From Bog-473 sp963764305 (GTDB taxonomy: Bacteria; Actinomycetota; Acidimicrobiia; Acidimicrobiales; RAAP-2), in contig CAVXSD010000001.1 in NCBI GenBank assembly GCA_963764305.1, positions 434,001 through 498,000 on the forward strand: a stretch of 64,000 bases of DNA, given 5' to 3'. Positions 20,323-29,012 of the stretch are shown piece after piece. Each line of letters opens with the position of its first letter. The first letter of the stretch is position 1. Both the position numbers and the translations under genes were made by a program. The notes below the pieces were generated by a model. That model had not been told where the DNA came from and ran no database searches. It worked only from the letters and a program-made list of their open reading frames with translations.

Positions 20323-22566
20323 TCAGCCGTCGGCGGCAACGCCACGACCATCCTTGTGCCCGCGGACCCGCCGCCACACCAGGGGGGCCAAGGCCAGAAC
20401 CACGAGCACCGCCAGCGCCAGGATGAACAGCGCGGTGTAGGACCCGTAGCCGGCGTAGCGGAAGGTCACCGTGTGCACCCCCGGACCGACGACGACGCCG
20501 ACCAGGGCGGGCGCCACCATGACCGTCGGGGCGGGGTGGCCGTTGACGGTCGCCCGCCAGCCCGGGTCATAGGACGCGCTCAAGACCACGGTGGCCCGGC
20601 GGTTGGTCCTGACCACGGCACCGGCCCTGCCGTTCTGGAGGTTTGCGTGCTCCACGACCACGTGCCCGGGTTTGCCTTCCAGCGCCGACGCGTCGGGCGC
20701 GGTCGGGGTGGAGGCCGCCTGTCCGTTGAAGGCCACCGTGAGGTCGCGCTGGTCTTCGAGGAGCGGCGAGTCGAGCAGCGTCGTGCTCTGCGAGCCGACG
20801 TCGGCCCGGGTCGCCGTCAGCACGCCGGTCGTGTCGTAGACGTGGATGTAGCCGGCGTCCGGGAGCGCCCACAGGCAGTAGTCGCCCGCGCAGCCGACCT
20901 TGTCGGCCGGCACCGGCGCCGCCATGTCGACGGGCGTGATGACGTAGCCGATGCCGAAGAGCGGGTAGTCGCCCGGGTTCGTCTCGTCGAAGAAGTACTC
21001 GGGATCCGTCATGAGCGAGGCCGTGCGCAACGTGTACCCGACCTCGTCGATGTCCTTGCTCTCGAGATACTTGAACACCGGGACCGCCCCCACGAGGAAA
21101 TCCTGGCCCCAGTTGGTCGGCGTCCCGGCGTAGACGCGCCCCTTGGGATGGGCGCGCACGTAGGCCAGCAACCGGTCGAGCTCCGGCTCCTGCTGCGCGT
21201 CGGCCTCGGCCTGGAGGCCGATGTTGGTCGCGTTGTGGGCATCGTAGGTGTCCATGTCGCTCCAGGCCGGCGCCAGCACGATGATCAGCGCCACGATGCA
21301 CAGCGCGGCGACCATGCCGCGACCCGCCGGTCGTGAGACCCATCCCCGGCGCTCCTCCGGGAACAGCCGCAGCGCGCCCTGCAGGACGAGCCGTCCGACG
21401 AACACGAGGCCGATGCCGGCCAGCAGGATGCCCGAGAGCTGCACGCCCATCTGGAAACGCCGGATGAAGATGTCGCTGCTGCCCGGCAAAATGCCGTAGA
21501 GGGACCCGAAGGTCGTCCGCCCGAAGGACATGACGAGCGTGACCACCCAGATGAGCACGAGGGCGCGGCCGGCCGCGCACGAGCGCCAGCGACCGATGCA
21601 GAACCCGATGCCCACCGCGACGAGGATGGTGACGATGGGCCAGCGGCCGTCGTCGTAGAGGTGGCCGGTGAAGAGCCACGACAGCATCTGCCCCGCGCCG
21701 TAGCCGTTCTCGAGCCCGGTGCCCTCGAGCACCTGGTTGCGCGCCGCCCAGTGGGACTGTTGGAGCAACGGCACGATCACCCAAGCCGAGGCCAGCAGCG
21801 CCGCGGCGCCGAGCACGACGGCGCGCCCGAGCCGCCTCCACAGGTCGGAGGGGACGATGAAGGGCCACACGACGAGCGGCACGAAGGCCAGGTACCCGGT
21901 CTCGTAGTGCAGCGCGACGGTCAGCATGATGAAGAGGACGGCGCAGAAGGCGCCCCGCAGCGTCGACAGGGCGCGGTAGGTGAAGCCCCATGCCAACGGC
22001 AGCGTCCACGACGCCCAGAGCTGGGTCCACAGGCCGTAGCCCACCCAGACATAGGCCTTGGTCTCGTAGCCGATGCCGGCGGCCGAGGCGAGGAACGGCG
22101 CCACCGCGGCCGCCGAGGCGGCGGTCCACCGGCTCAGCCCGAACAGACGGCCGCTCCAGTACACGGTCAGCGGCCACAGCGCGAGCAACAGGTACAGCGA
22201 CCAGCGGAACACCGTGCCGGGGTCCACGGCGGTGCCGATGACGCCCGAGAGCATGGAGGGGAGGCTCTGGTAGTGCAGGAACTGGGGTGAGCCCAGACCG
22301 AGGTAGGGGAACCAACTCGTCAGGGGGAGGTGGCCCTGGCTGATGCGGGCGGCGGCGGTGCGCACCATCTGCTCGTGCAGGGAGCTGTCGTCGAGGTACG
22401 GCACGGCCCGGAGCTCGGGCCGCAGCTCCCACAGCCCCCAACCGATGGAGAGGGCGACGAGGACCCAGGGCCCGAACCAGGCCGGCCGCCTGGCCTCGGG
22501 CGTGGCCGGCTCAGGTCCGCGTCCGACCAGGGCCGACCCCGGCGTCTCCTCCTCGGTCATGGTCAC
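20323..22566 (-). CDS. Large YfhO-like polytopic membrane protein
   Basis: About 747 aa, with about 13 hydrophobic helices before residue 450, an extracytoplasmic region of about 250 residues, and a final helix. The end of the soluble part, SYDPGWRATVNGHPAPTVMV followed by HTVTFRYAG, matches the C-terminus of YfhO-type membrane proteins, which are linked to lipid-carrier sugar transfer onto envelope polymers. An acidic pair after helix 1 (YLDDSS) fits a GT-C catalytic site, though this is inference. GTG 22566 or ATG 22560 can start it. It overlaps the end of the potassium-channel gene, which suggests co-transcription. Confidence 0.72.
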   Translation of the reverse strand: MTMTEEETPGSALVGRGPEPATPEARRPAWFGPWVLVALSIGWGLWELRPELRAVPYLDDSSLHEQMVRTAAARISQGHLPLTSWFPYLGLGSPQFLHYQSLPSMLSGVIGTAVDPGTVFRWSLYLLLALWPLTVYWSGRLFGLSRWTAASAAAVAPFLASAAGIGYETKAYVWVGYGLWTQLWASWTLPLAWGFTYRALSTLRGAFCAVLFIMLTVALHYETGYLAFVPLVVWPFIVPSDLWRRLGRAVVLGAAALLASAWVIVPLLQQSHWAARNQVLEGTGLENGYGAGQMLSWLFTGHLYDDGRWPIVTILVAVGIGFCIGRWRSCAAGRALVLIWVVTLVMSFGRTTFGSLYGILPGSSDIFIRRFQMGVQLSGILLAGIGLVFVGRLVLQGALRLFPEERRGWVSRPAGRGMVAALCIVALIIVLAPAWSDMDTYDAHNATNIGLQAEADAQQEPELDRLLAYVRAHPKGRVYAGTPTNWGQDFLVGAVPVFKYLESKDIDEVGYTLRTASLMTDPEYFFDETNPGDYPLFGIGYVITPVDMAAPVPADKVGCAGDYCLWALPDAGYIHVYDTTGVLTATRADVGSQSTTLLDSPLLEDQRDLTVAFNGQAASTPTAPDASALEGKPGHVVVEHANLQNGRAGAVVRTNRRATVVLSASYDPGWRATVNGHPAPTVMVAPALVGVVVGPGVHTVTFRYAGYGSYTALFILALAVLVVLALAPLVWRRVRGHKDGRGVAADG

Positions 22567-24358
22567 GGCGCACTATGATGCCGAGTCGCTGGGCGGGTGT
22601 CTGATCGCGCTGAAGAACCCGGAGCAATTCCTCGTAGGGGCCGAGCAGGAAGGCGGTGTCACCACCGGCGAAGACGGTGCCCCGACGGGGCGGGTGTTCG
22701 AGCACGCCGTCAGCGGCGCGGCTGAGCGCGATCACCCGGGTCCGCGACGAGAGATCCTGCATGGCGAGCCCCTGCGGGCCGCCGTTCGGCGCCACCGAGA
22801 GACCGGCCACCAGGAACGGCTGCTTGTCGACGTAGAACGTGCTGAGCACATCGAGCCCGAGGGCGGCGCCGACGAACCAGGGCGACGGCCAGGGCCGAGG
22901 TGGAGCGGACGTGGCGGAAGCCGAAGCTCCGCTCCATCATGTGGGCCAGCTCACGATCGAAGACGCGCAGGACGACCGGGACGTCGTCCCAGCGCTCGCC
23001 GAGTGACTCCGTACCGACAGCCCGGTCTCGATGTTTGTCAGGTCGGCGCTGGTCAACACCGCCACCGCCTTGGCGTCGGCGATGTTGACCATGCGGTGGG
23101 TCTGCGACTGCGTGGCGTCCGCGATGACGACGGGGACGCCGAGCGCCCGCGCCTGGGCCAGGTAGCGGTTGTCGGCGTCCCGTTCGATGACGACGACGGC
23201 CTCGCCCTCCGCCACCAGGCGGCGCACCACGCTGATGCCCACCGCGCCGAGGCCGATGACGATGACGTGGTTGACCATCCCCGGCACCTGCCTGCGTCCG
23301 AGTGACCGCTCGATGCGACGGCTCACCAGAATGTTGGTGAAGAGTGCGAACGCGGTCGATACCAGCGCCACGCCCGAGACGATCAGGATGATGGCGCAGA
23401 CGAGGAGCCACGGGCTCTGCTCGGCGAAGCTGTAGTCCCCATACCCCACGGTCGCCACCGTCTCGACGGTGAAGTAGGGAGGACAGGAAACCGAGGTGTT
23501 CCTGGCCGTCGGGGGGCCGGAAGGCGAAGTGCAGCACGATCGTCGCCACCACAATCAGTCCGAACAGCCCGGTGGCGACGACCGCCAGAGCGCGGTTGCC
23601 CTCCTCGAGGGCGATGTCGACCTGCAGCCGGATGCGGCGGGCCAAGCCCACGGAGCGCTGGGGGACGTCCGGCGTGTGGGTCGTGCTGATCCCCATCCTC
23701 CTCAACTCGTCCAGGGTGCCGAAGACGGCGCGGTCACCGCCGTGCACCGGGTGGTCGCGCCCCGGGCAGGTCGCCATCGGCGCGTCGCCGGAGGGCATGA
23801 TCGCCACCGGTGCCAGGTGGCCGAAATGGCCGCGGAAGGTGTCGTGCGCGGCGGCTGTCCCCTCGACACCGAGTTGGACGACGGCGAAGTCGATCCCGGC
23901 CAGCTCAATGGCGTGCGCCGGCCGTCCCAAGCAGGCCTCGACGAAGGAGGGAGCCGCCAGCGCTGCCACGTCCAGCACGCTGCCCGGCCCGGAGACCCGC
24001 TCGAGCGCCTGCGCCACCGAAGGGTTGGCCAGCTGGACGACGAGCGGCAGCTCCGGCCGGATCTCCTTGACGCGCAGCGCCGTCTCGAGCGTGTGGATCT
24101 CGTCGACCTCGACGCACACCACCGCGGCGGCCCGTGCCAGGCCGGCCTCCTCGAACCCCTCGCCCCGATGGGCGTGTCGGCGAACATGGGAACGCCCCAG
24201 TCATCGAGGATCCGCGAGAATCGGGGATCGGTGTCGTCGTCGATCACGACGACCTGGGTACCGCTCAGGTGGAACTGCTCCACGGCGCGCAACCCGACGC
24301 CCTGGAGGCCGCACACGATCACTTGACCCTGCACGCCGTGGGGCTCGACGCGATCCAT
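22511..24358 (-). pseudogene. RCK-pore-RCK potassium channel/NAD-binding protein, four frame shifts
   Basis: Homology is continuous but distributed over three frames. The N-terminal Rossmann domain starts with GQVIVCGLQGVGLRAVEQFH. It is followed by LAVVATGLFGLIVV (helix), the pore loop YFTVETVATVGYGDYSF with the K+ filter TVGYGD, helix LLVCAIILIVSGVALV, then a second RCK Rossmann fold VIVIGLGAVGISVVRRLVAE and a C-terminal part ending near 22511. Frame changes fall near 24168 (a G run), 23480 (a C run), 23005 and 22882. Correcting them gives about 610 aa. Four indels in one gene point to assembly error or strong decay. Channels with the pore between two RCK domains are known in actinobacteria. 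Confidence 0.68.
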
Positions 24359-24447
24359 CCCCCATGTTGCCGTCCAGGTTCGCCGCGGAGGTTGCTGCAA
24401 CGTTAAATGTCGGCGTCCATGGTGTTCCTCGGCTAGAACCTCCCCTT

Positions 24448-24523
24448 GGGGCTGTAGCTCAGTGGTTAGAGCAGAGGACTCATAATCCTTGGGTCGTGGG
24501 TTCGATCCCCACCAGCCCTACCA
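24448..24523 (+). tRNA. tRNA with CAT anticodon, probably elongator Met
   Basis: A complete 76-nt cloverleaf including encoded CCA. The acceptor stem is GGGGCTG with CAGCCCT (one G-T pair), the D arm is GCTC-AGTGGTTAGA-GC, the anticodon stem is GAGGA/TCCTT with loop CTCATAA, and the T arm is GTGGG-TTCGATC-CCCAC. Anticodon CAT could also be the lysidine-modified Ile2 tRNA; the elongator Met is favoured by its overall shape. Insertion-sequence debris begins directly downstream. Confidence 0.93.
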
Positions 24524-24559
24524 AGCCCTGTGTTGTTCCGGTTGAACCCCCGACATTTC

Positions 24560-24620
24560 CTATTCGGGAGATCTCCGACTCGTGTTCGGGTGATCCCCGA
24601 CACGTGTTCGGTTGATATCA
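24560..24620. repeat. Probable IS481-type end with repeated gtgttcggg motif
   Basis: Two related blocks, cgactcgtgttcgggtgatc and cgacacgtgttcggttgata, follow each other about 23 bp apart, preceded by attcgggagatctccga. Such tandem motifs are typical of IS481-family ends. They sit about 250 bp from a decayed IS481 transposase. Nothing else supported was found in 24524-24871. Confidence 0.5.
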
Positions 24621-24871
24621 CAAACTCGCCAAGTCAGGACGGTTTCCGCCAGCCATACAGATCGGGTCCAAGTGGATGGTCAGTGTGCCGCGGCTGGAGA
24701 AAGTCCTGCACGGGGACGTCCAGTCCAGCCATGACCTCTAGACGCGCAAGTGGCCCGGGGCTTCCCTCCCGGACCACCGCAAGAGCTCCCCGACAAGAAG
24801 TTACTCCATCTTAAGACTACCGGGCGGCAGTAGCAGAGTCTGCGACACCGCCGGCGCCGTCCCGCGGTCAG

Positions 24872-25390
24872 CTAGTTGTTCTGCCCAACCACGTTGTTGA
24901 CGCGGCTGACGGGTGGGCCCCCGACGGCGGTGTGGTGCCGGTGATGGTTGTACATGTGGAGCCACTTGTCGAGAGCCCGGGTCCGAGCTGCCTCTGAGCG
25001 GTATGGCCGGGCATAGGCCCACTCGTTGAGGAGCGTCCGGTTGTAGCGCTCAACTTTGCCGTTGGTCCTCGGGCAGTAGGGCTTCGTCCTGGTGTGGGTG
25101 ATGTGTGCGTTCACCAACTCGGCACCAAAGTCCTTCGAGATGTAGCACTTGCCCTTGTCGGTCATCACTCATTCGACCGTGATGCCGTATGAGGCGAAGA
25201 AGGCCCGGGCTCGGCGCCAGAAGCCGATGGCGGTGACGGCTTGCTCGTTGCCAAGGACCTCCGAGAAGGCCAAGCGGGAGTAGACGTCGACGGCGGAGTG
25301 GATGTAGGCGTAGCCCAGAGGGGGCCGCCCGGCCACGTCGTTCTTTCGGTTCACAGAAGCCATGGCGGACGCCTTGACGAGGTGACGCAA
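24872..25390 (-). pseudogene. IS481 family transposase remnant with in-frame TGA
   Basis: The DDE (rve-type) catalytic core is recognisable: GYAYIHSAVDVYSRLAFSEV at the front and CPRTNGKVERYNRTLLNEWA near the end, with the helical tail HMYNHHRHHTAVGG. The first 140 or so residues, including the HTH and the first catalytic Asp region, are missing. At 25169-25171 an in-frame TGA interrupts GITVE-stop-VMTDKGKCY; relatives have Arg there, so a CGA to TGA change is likely. It cannot make active transposase. Confidence 0.85.
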
Positions 25391-25467
25391 ACGGACAGAT
25401 TCGGACAGGGATGCTGCGCGAGCGCTACCGTTTCAATGCGAGGAGTTAGTCGTGGGGGAGAGGCAAA

Positions 25468-27216
25468 GTGCAGGTCGACGATCCGGTGCCGGTCTCTAGG
25501 CAGATCCTACGAACAGCTGCGGTTGTGAGAGGAGAACCCCCACGTTGTCCGCGGAGTTGGATCATTTGGGTCGGGGCAGGTGTACTCGCCACCGGCTTGC
25601 TCATCGATCAGCTACGGGTCCTCCTTAGTTTCGGGCGTTCTCACACTGACCAAGACCAGACCATCCTCTGGTATGCCGGCCGTGCGTTTTTGAGCGGAAA
25701 GGTCTACGAGCCCAACTTCTTCGCGCAGAGGTACAACACCACGTTCGAGGCGATCCCCGGAGCCCTGTTGCATACGGCGGGCCTGCCGTGGGGGACAGCC
25801 CTCCCTATGGCCACGACAGCCCTGGTGACCTTGGCCTGGGTCCTATTGGCGGCAGCCGCCTACCGCCGAGATCAGCCTATAGCGGCGCTCGCTGCATTAG
25901 CTGCACCAGTGGTAATGCGCGTCCAGTACCTCATGCTCTTCGACGCTCCGCGGGGCGTCCTGGCTGGGGATTTCGCAGCCGTGCTCGCCGTGGCGATCGG
26001 CCTCGCTGCGCGTCGCTATCGGACCAGACTCTGCACACTGGTGGCAATCGGTGGCCTGGCCATCCTCTGGGAGAATGCTGCGGCGCTCGTTGTCATTCCC
26101 GTTCTCGTCTATGTCGTCTGCACCGATTGGCCTCAATACAGACGGCGAGCCGGTCAGTGCGGGCTTCTCCTCGCCGCAGCGGCATTGCCGCCCTTGGCGT
26201 GGCTCCTATTCACCACCACGTGGTGGAACGAGCACCACTTCGATCTGACGTATTCGAGCCCGGCCATTAGTCCGAACCTGTCGGTATTGGTCAAGAACTT
26301 CCACAACCTCTCGGCGTACGTCAGCGACTTCGCGCCAGCCTTAGCGCCCGTGGCGGGTCTGGCGGTGTTCATCTTGGTGGCGGGGATTGTGCTGGTCTTG
26401 ATGCTTGGCGTTCGGCGGCGATCACTCGCCTTGCTGCTGGCCACTTGCAGCCTGCTGGTCCTGCTCCTCGTGGCTCTGACCAGCACGTCGGTGGTCAAGC
26501 CCGGCCTGTATCTCGCAGGCTCACGCATTCTCCTGCCACTTCCGTTCGCTATCTGGTTCTTGTGCTTCAGTGCTTTGGACACCGCGAAAGGCCTTTCGGT
26601 GCAGGACCCCTTCCGCGTGAATCAATACGTGGTCGGCATCGTCGTGTTGGCGACGACGAGCATGATTGTCACCCAAATTACGTTTTCAAGTATCGCCACT
26701 CGGTCGATCGGTCCCACTCCCGGTGTAATTGTGACGAACCCGACGCTGCTCGACCAGAAGTGCAGCGCTCTCACAATGGTTTATCGCTCGACGGACGCGC
26801 AGCTCCTCGTTACGACCAACTTGAACGTCGCGTATGGATGCGCCGCCGACGACGGGCTCAACACGATCATCCCGTACTTCGATCGGAGGGACTGGCTGTC
26901 CCGGGCGAGCGCGCTCGAGCCCGTTCAGCGAATCCTCGTTGCCGAGCCGCAATTGCACCTATGTCAAACCCGCAGAGGGAGATTGCACACCCGAACCAGC
27001 GGGCGTCGTTCTGGTGAAATCGCCTATCGCGTCCGCGGCGCACCGCTAGACCAAATCAAGGGGTACGTACGTGAAGTCTTGGGAAGTTCGTCTACTTCTT
27101 CTAGTTTGTCCGGGGCTACTGCTCCGAGGTGCCGGCGTTCACCGGGCGGTGGTTCTCACCTCGAGGAGACCGCTGGTGGCAGGTGTGGACGTGTCCGGAC
27201 CACCTCGAGGGCCTGA
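25468..27216 (+). CDS. Polytopic membrane protein, glycosyltransferase-like, C-terminus frame-shifted
   Basis: The GTG at 25468 follows gggggagagg. Residues about 30-400 contain about ten hydrophobic helices. After helix 1 comes HTDQDQTILWYAGRAFLSGK, and near residue 435 a soluble domain begins. The layout resembles GT-C or DUF2029-type mannosyltransferases, but no catalytic motif is certain. After about 26940 the open frame becomes Arg/Ser-rich. The next frame reads RNCTYVKPAEGDCTPEPAG and ends at 27047-27049, which looks like the true C-terminus, so one indel near 26945 is inferred. Codon use is less GC-rich than in neighbouring genes, fitting its position among mobile elements. Confidence 0.65.
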   Translation: MQVDDPVPVSRQILRTAAVVRGEPPRCPRSWIIWVGAGVLATGLLIDQLRVLLSFGRSHTDQDQTILWYAGRAFLSGKVYEPNFFAQRYNTTFEAIPGALLHTAGLPWGTALPMATTALVTLAWVLLAAAAYRRDQPIAALAALAAPVVMRVQYLMLFDAPRGVLAGDFAAVLAVAIGLAARRYRTRLCTLVAIGGLAILWENAAALVVIPVLVYVVCTDWPQYRRRAGQCGLLLAAAALPPLAWLLFTTTWWNEHHFDLTYSSPAISPNLSVLVKNFHNLSAYVSDFAPALAPVAGLAVFILVAGIVLVLMLGVRRRSLALLLATCSLLVLLLVALTSTSVVKPGLYLAGSRILLPLPFAIWFLCFSALDTAKGLSVQDPFRVNQYVVGIVVLATTSMIVTQITFSSIATRSIGPTPGVIVTNPTLLDQKCSALTMVYRSTDAQLLVTTNLNVAYGCAADDGLNTIIPYFDRRDWLSRASALEPVQRILVAEPQLHLCQTRRGRLHTRTSGRRSGEIAYRVRGAPLDQIKGYVREVLGSSSTSSSLSGATAPRCRRSPGGGSHLEETAGGRCGRVRTTSRA

Positions 27217-27300
27217 CGGGCATTCGAGAATTCGGTCGCCGGCGGGGCGGCCGCTAATTCGAGTCGCATCAACGCTGGGAAAGGAGGAGGCGCCGGGACC

Positions 27301-27652
27301 CTACCCGAGGAGTTTCGCCTTCGCCGCGGCGAACTCCTCGTCAGTCAGAGCTCCGGAGCGGTAGACCTCGGCCAGCTTCGCCAGCTTCGCCAGCTCGTCA
27401 GCGATGCTCGGGGACGCTACGGAGCTCGTCGTCGATGCGATGGTGATCCCGTGCTGGAGGAGCCAAGGTCTTTAACGTGCCGAGCACCGTCGCCGTCGAC
27501 TGGCCGGCAACGGTGAGGTAGCCCACCTCACCACTCTTGAGGGTGATCACAACCGTGGCCCGCTCGGCCGTAGCCTTGGCTGTGACGGCTCCTAGGACGC
27601 CGAGGAGTATGGCGGCGCCAACCTTGCTCTTGGCCACCTGCTCGTGGGTCAC
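27301..27652 (-). pseudogene. SHOCT-domain protein, 5'-truncated and frame-shifted
   Basis: In one frame the minus strand reads VTHEQVAKSKVGAAILLGVL and then KSGEVGYLTVAGQSTATVLG. Near 27465 it shifts to LLQHGITIASTTSSVASPSI and ends with the SHOCT helix pair LAEVYRSGALTDEEFAAAK before a TAG at 27301. The 5' end runs into the ISL3 remnant and is lost. Related intact proteins are small cytoplasmic proteins of unknown role. Confidence 0.65.
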
Positions 27653-27679
27653 CTCGATCGAGGCGATCGCTCGGGTCCG

Positions 27680-28603
27680 GCAGAGTTCGACTGGCGGGTC
27701 GAAATTGCTTCTGAGCACACGGTCAACGATGCCGTGACCACCTACGGCAACGCCTTGCTCGAGGCCGACCGCAAGCGGCTGAACCAGACGAGCGCCATCG
27801 GGCTCGACGAGACCTCCTTCGTCAGGCTCGGCCGAAAGAAGCACACCAGCTTCGCCACGACCGTGGCCGACGTGGAGAATCACCAGATCATCGACATCCT
27901 CCCGAGCCGCAATTACACCGACGTCGCGGGCTGGATCGACAAGCAGCCGGTGCCGTGAAAGGAGCGGATCAGTTTCGGTGCCCTCGACATGTCGGCCACC
28001 TACGCCGCGGTGTACACCGTCGTCTTGCCCCAAGCAGCCCAGGTGGTCGACCCGTTCCATGCCATTTCCTTGGCCAATCGCTGCCTCGACGCCGTGCGTC
28101 GACGGGTCCAGACCGAACAGACCGGGCACCGGGGCCGAAGAAACGATCCCCTCTTTCGGGCCCGCCGGATTCTGCCCATGGGCGAACAGAAGCTCGACGA
28201 CCAAGCCACCGCTCGCCTGGCCTCACTGCTCGAGCTCGGTGATCCGGGCGCCGAGGTGGCCATCGCCTATCGGATCAAAGAGCCCCTCCGTGACTTCTAT
28301 GGCACCTTCGACCCCGTCGAGGCTCGCCAGCTGCTCGAAGAGCTCCAGGGGCATTGCCTGAAACGCGCCATGCCGTCCGAGGTCCAAAAGCTCGGACGAA
28401 CCATCCGGCACTGGTTCGACAAACTCTGCAACCGCCACCTGGCCCGCGTGTCCAACGGACCCACCGAAGCACTCAACAACTTGATCAAGCGCATCAAACG
28501 GATCGGCTTCGGGTTCCGCAACTTCGAGAACTACCGGATCCGGGCGTTGCTCTACGCCGGCAAACCGAACTGGCGTGTCCTGGGCTCGATCGTCGTCCGA
28601 TGA
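27680..28603 (+). pseudogene. ISL3 family transposase remnant with in-frame TGA
   Basis: The ISL3 catalytic core is clear: SAIGLDETSFVRLGRKKHTS, then AAQVVDPFHAISLANRCLD, and the C-terminal SNGPTEALNNLIKRIKRIGF. The zinc-finger/HTH N-terminus is absent. Both halves are in the same frame, separated by TGA at 27956-27958, where relatives have Trp (PVP-W-KERI), so TGG to TGA is likely. Together with the missing N-terminus this marks a dead element. Its insertion seems to have removed the 5' end of the SHOCT gene. Confidence 0.85.
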
Positions 28604-29012
28604 GCAGTCGGACCCCGCCAGAATCCGAAGAGCCTGATACCCGACACCTTGCCCACCAACTGCGTCCAGACGCAGCAGGTGGCCAAATGCTCATCCTTGA
28701 TCAGGTCGGCTGAAGAGCGGATGGCGGATCTCGCGAGCACCGATCGGGTGGAACTTGATCTTGTAGTAGGCGAGCGGCTGTGCCCGACCACGCGGCACGG
28801 ACCGCGGGTGGACAGTCGGGCTGGACACGTTCGGGCTGGACACGCTCAGTAACGGTCACGACCACCCCCGCCACGATGTCACTCGATGACCGTTGGGCCG
28901 GCGCAATCTTCTTGTGGTGGACCCCTCGTCCAAGGGGCTTGCCAGCTTGGGTCAGTGGGTGTATGCACAGTGACGCGGTGAGTACACATCGCGAGGGGTA
29001 GGGAGGTCGGGA
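28604..29012. other. Gene-free stretch after the ISL3 remnant
   Basis: No coding signal is convincing here. The 14-mer tcgggctggacacg occurs twice, at 28816-28829 and 28831-28844, probably part of an insertion-sequence end. The last bases carry gggaggtcgggaATG, the ribosome-binding site and start of the next gene. Confidence 0.5.

Noticed and set aside
20215..21336. Long plus-strand open frame opposite the YfhO-like gene
   Set aside because: Its composition is Arg/Gly/His-rich with no domain; it is antisense to a clear membrane protein. The same applies to similar long frames opposite lon, glpK, queA and the Ig-repeat gene.
24448..24523. Integrative element with att site at the tRNA
   Set aside because: No integrase and no second copy of the tRNA 3' end were seen in the window.
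25169..27958. TGA read as an amino acid in the two transposases
   Set aside because: The expected residues differ (Arg at 25169, Trp at 27956), many intact genes here end in TGA, and both elements also lack their N-termini.
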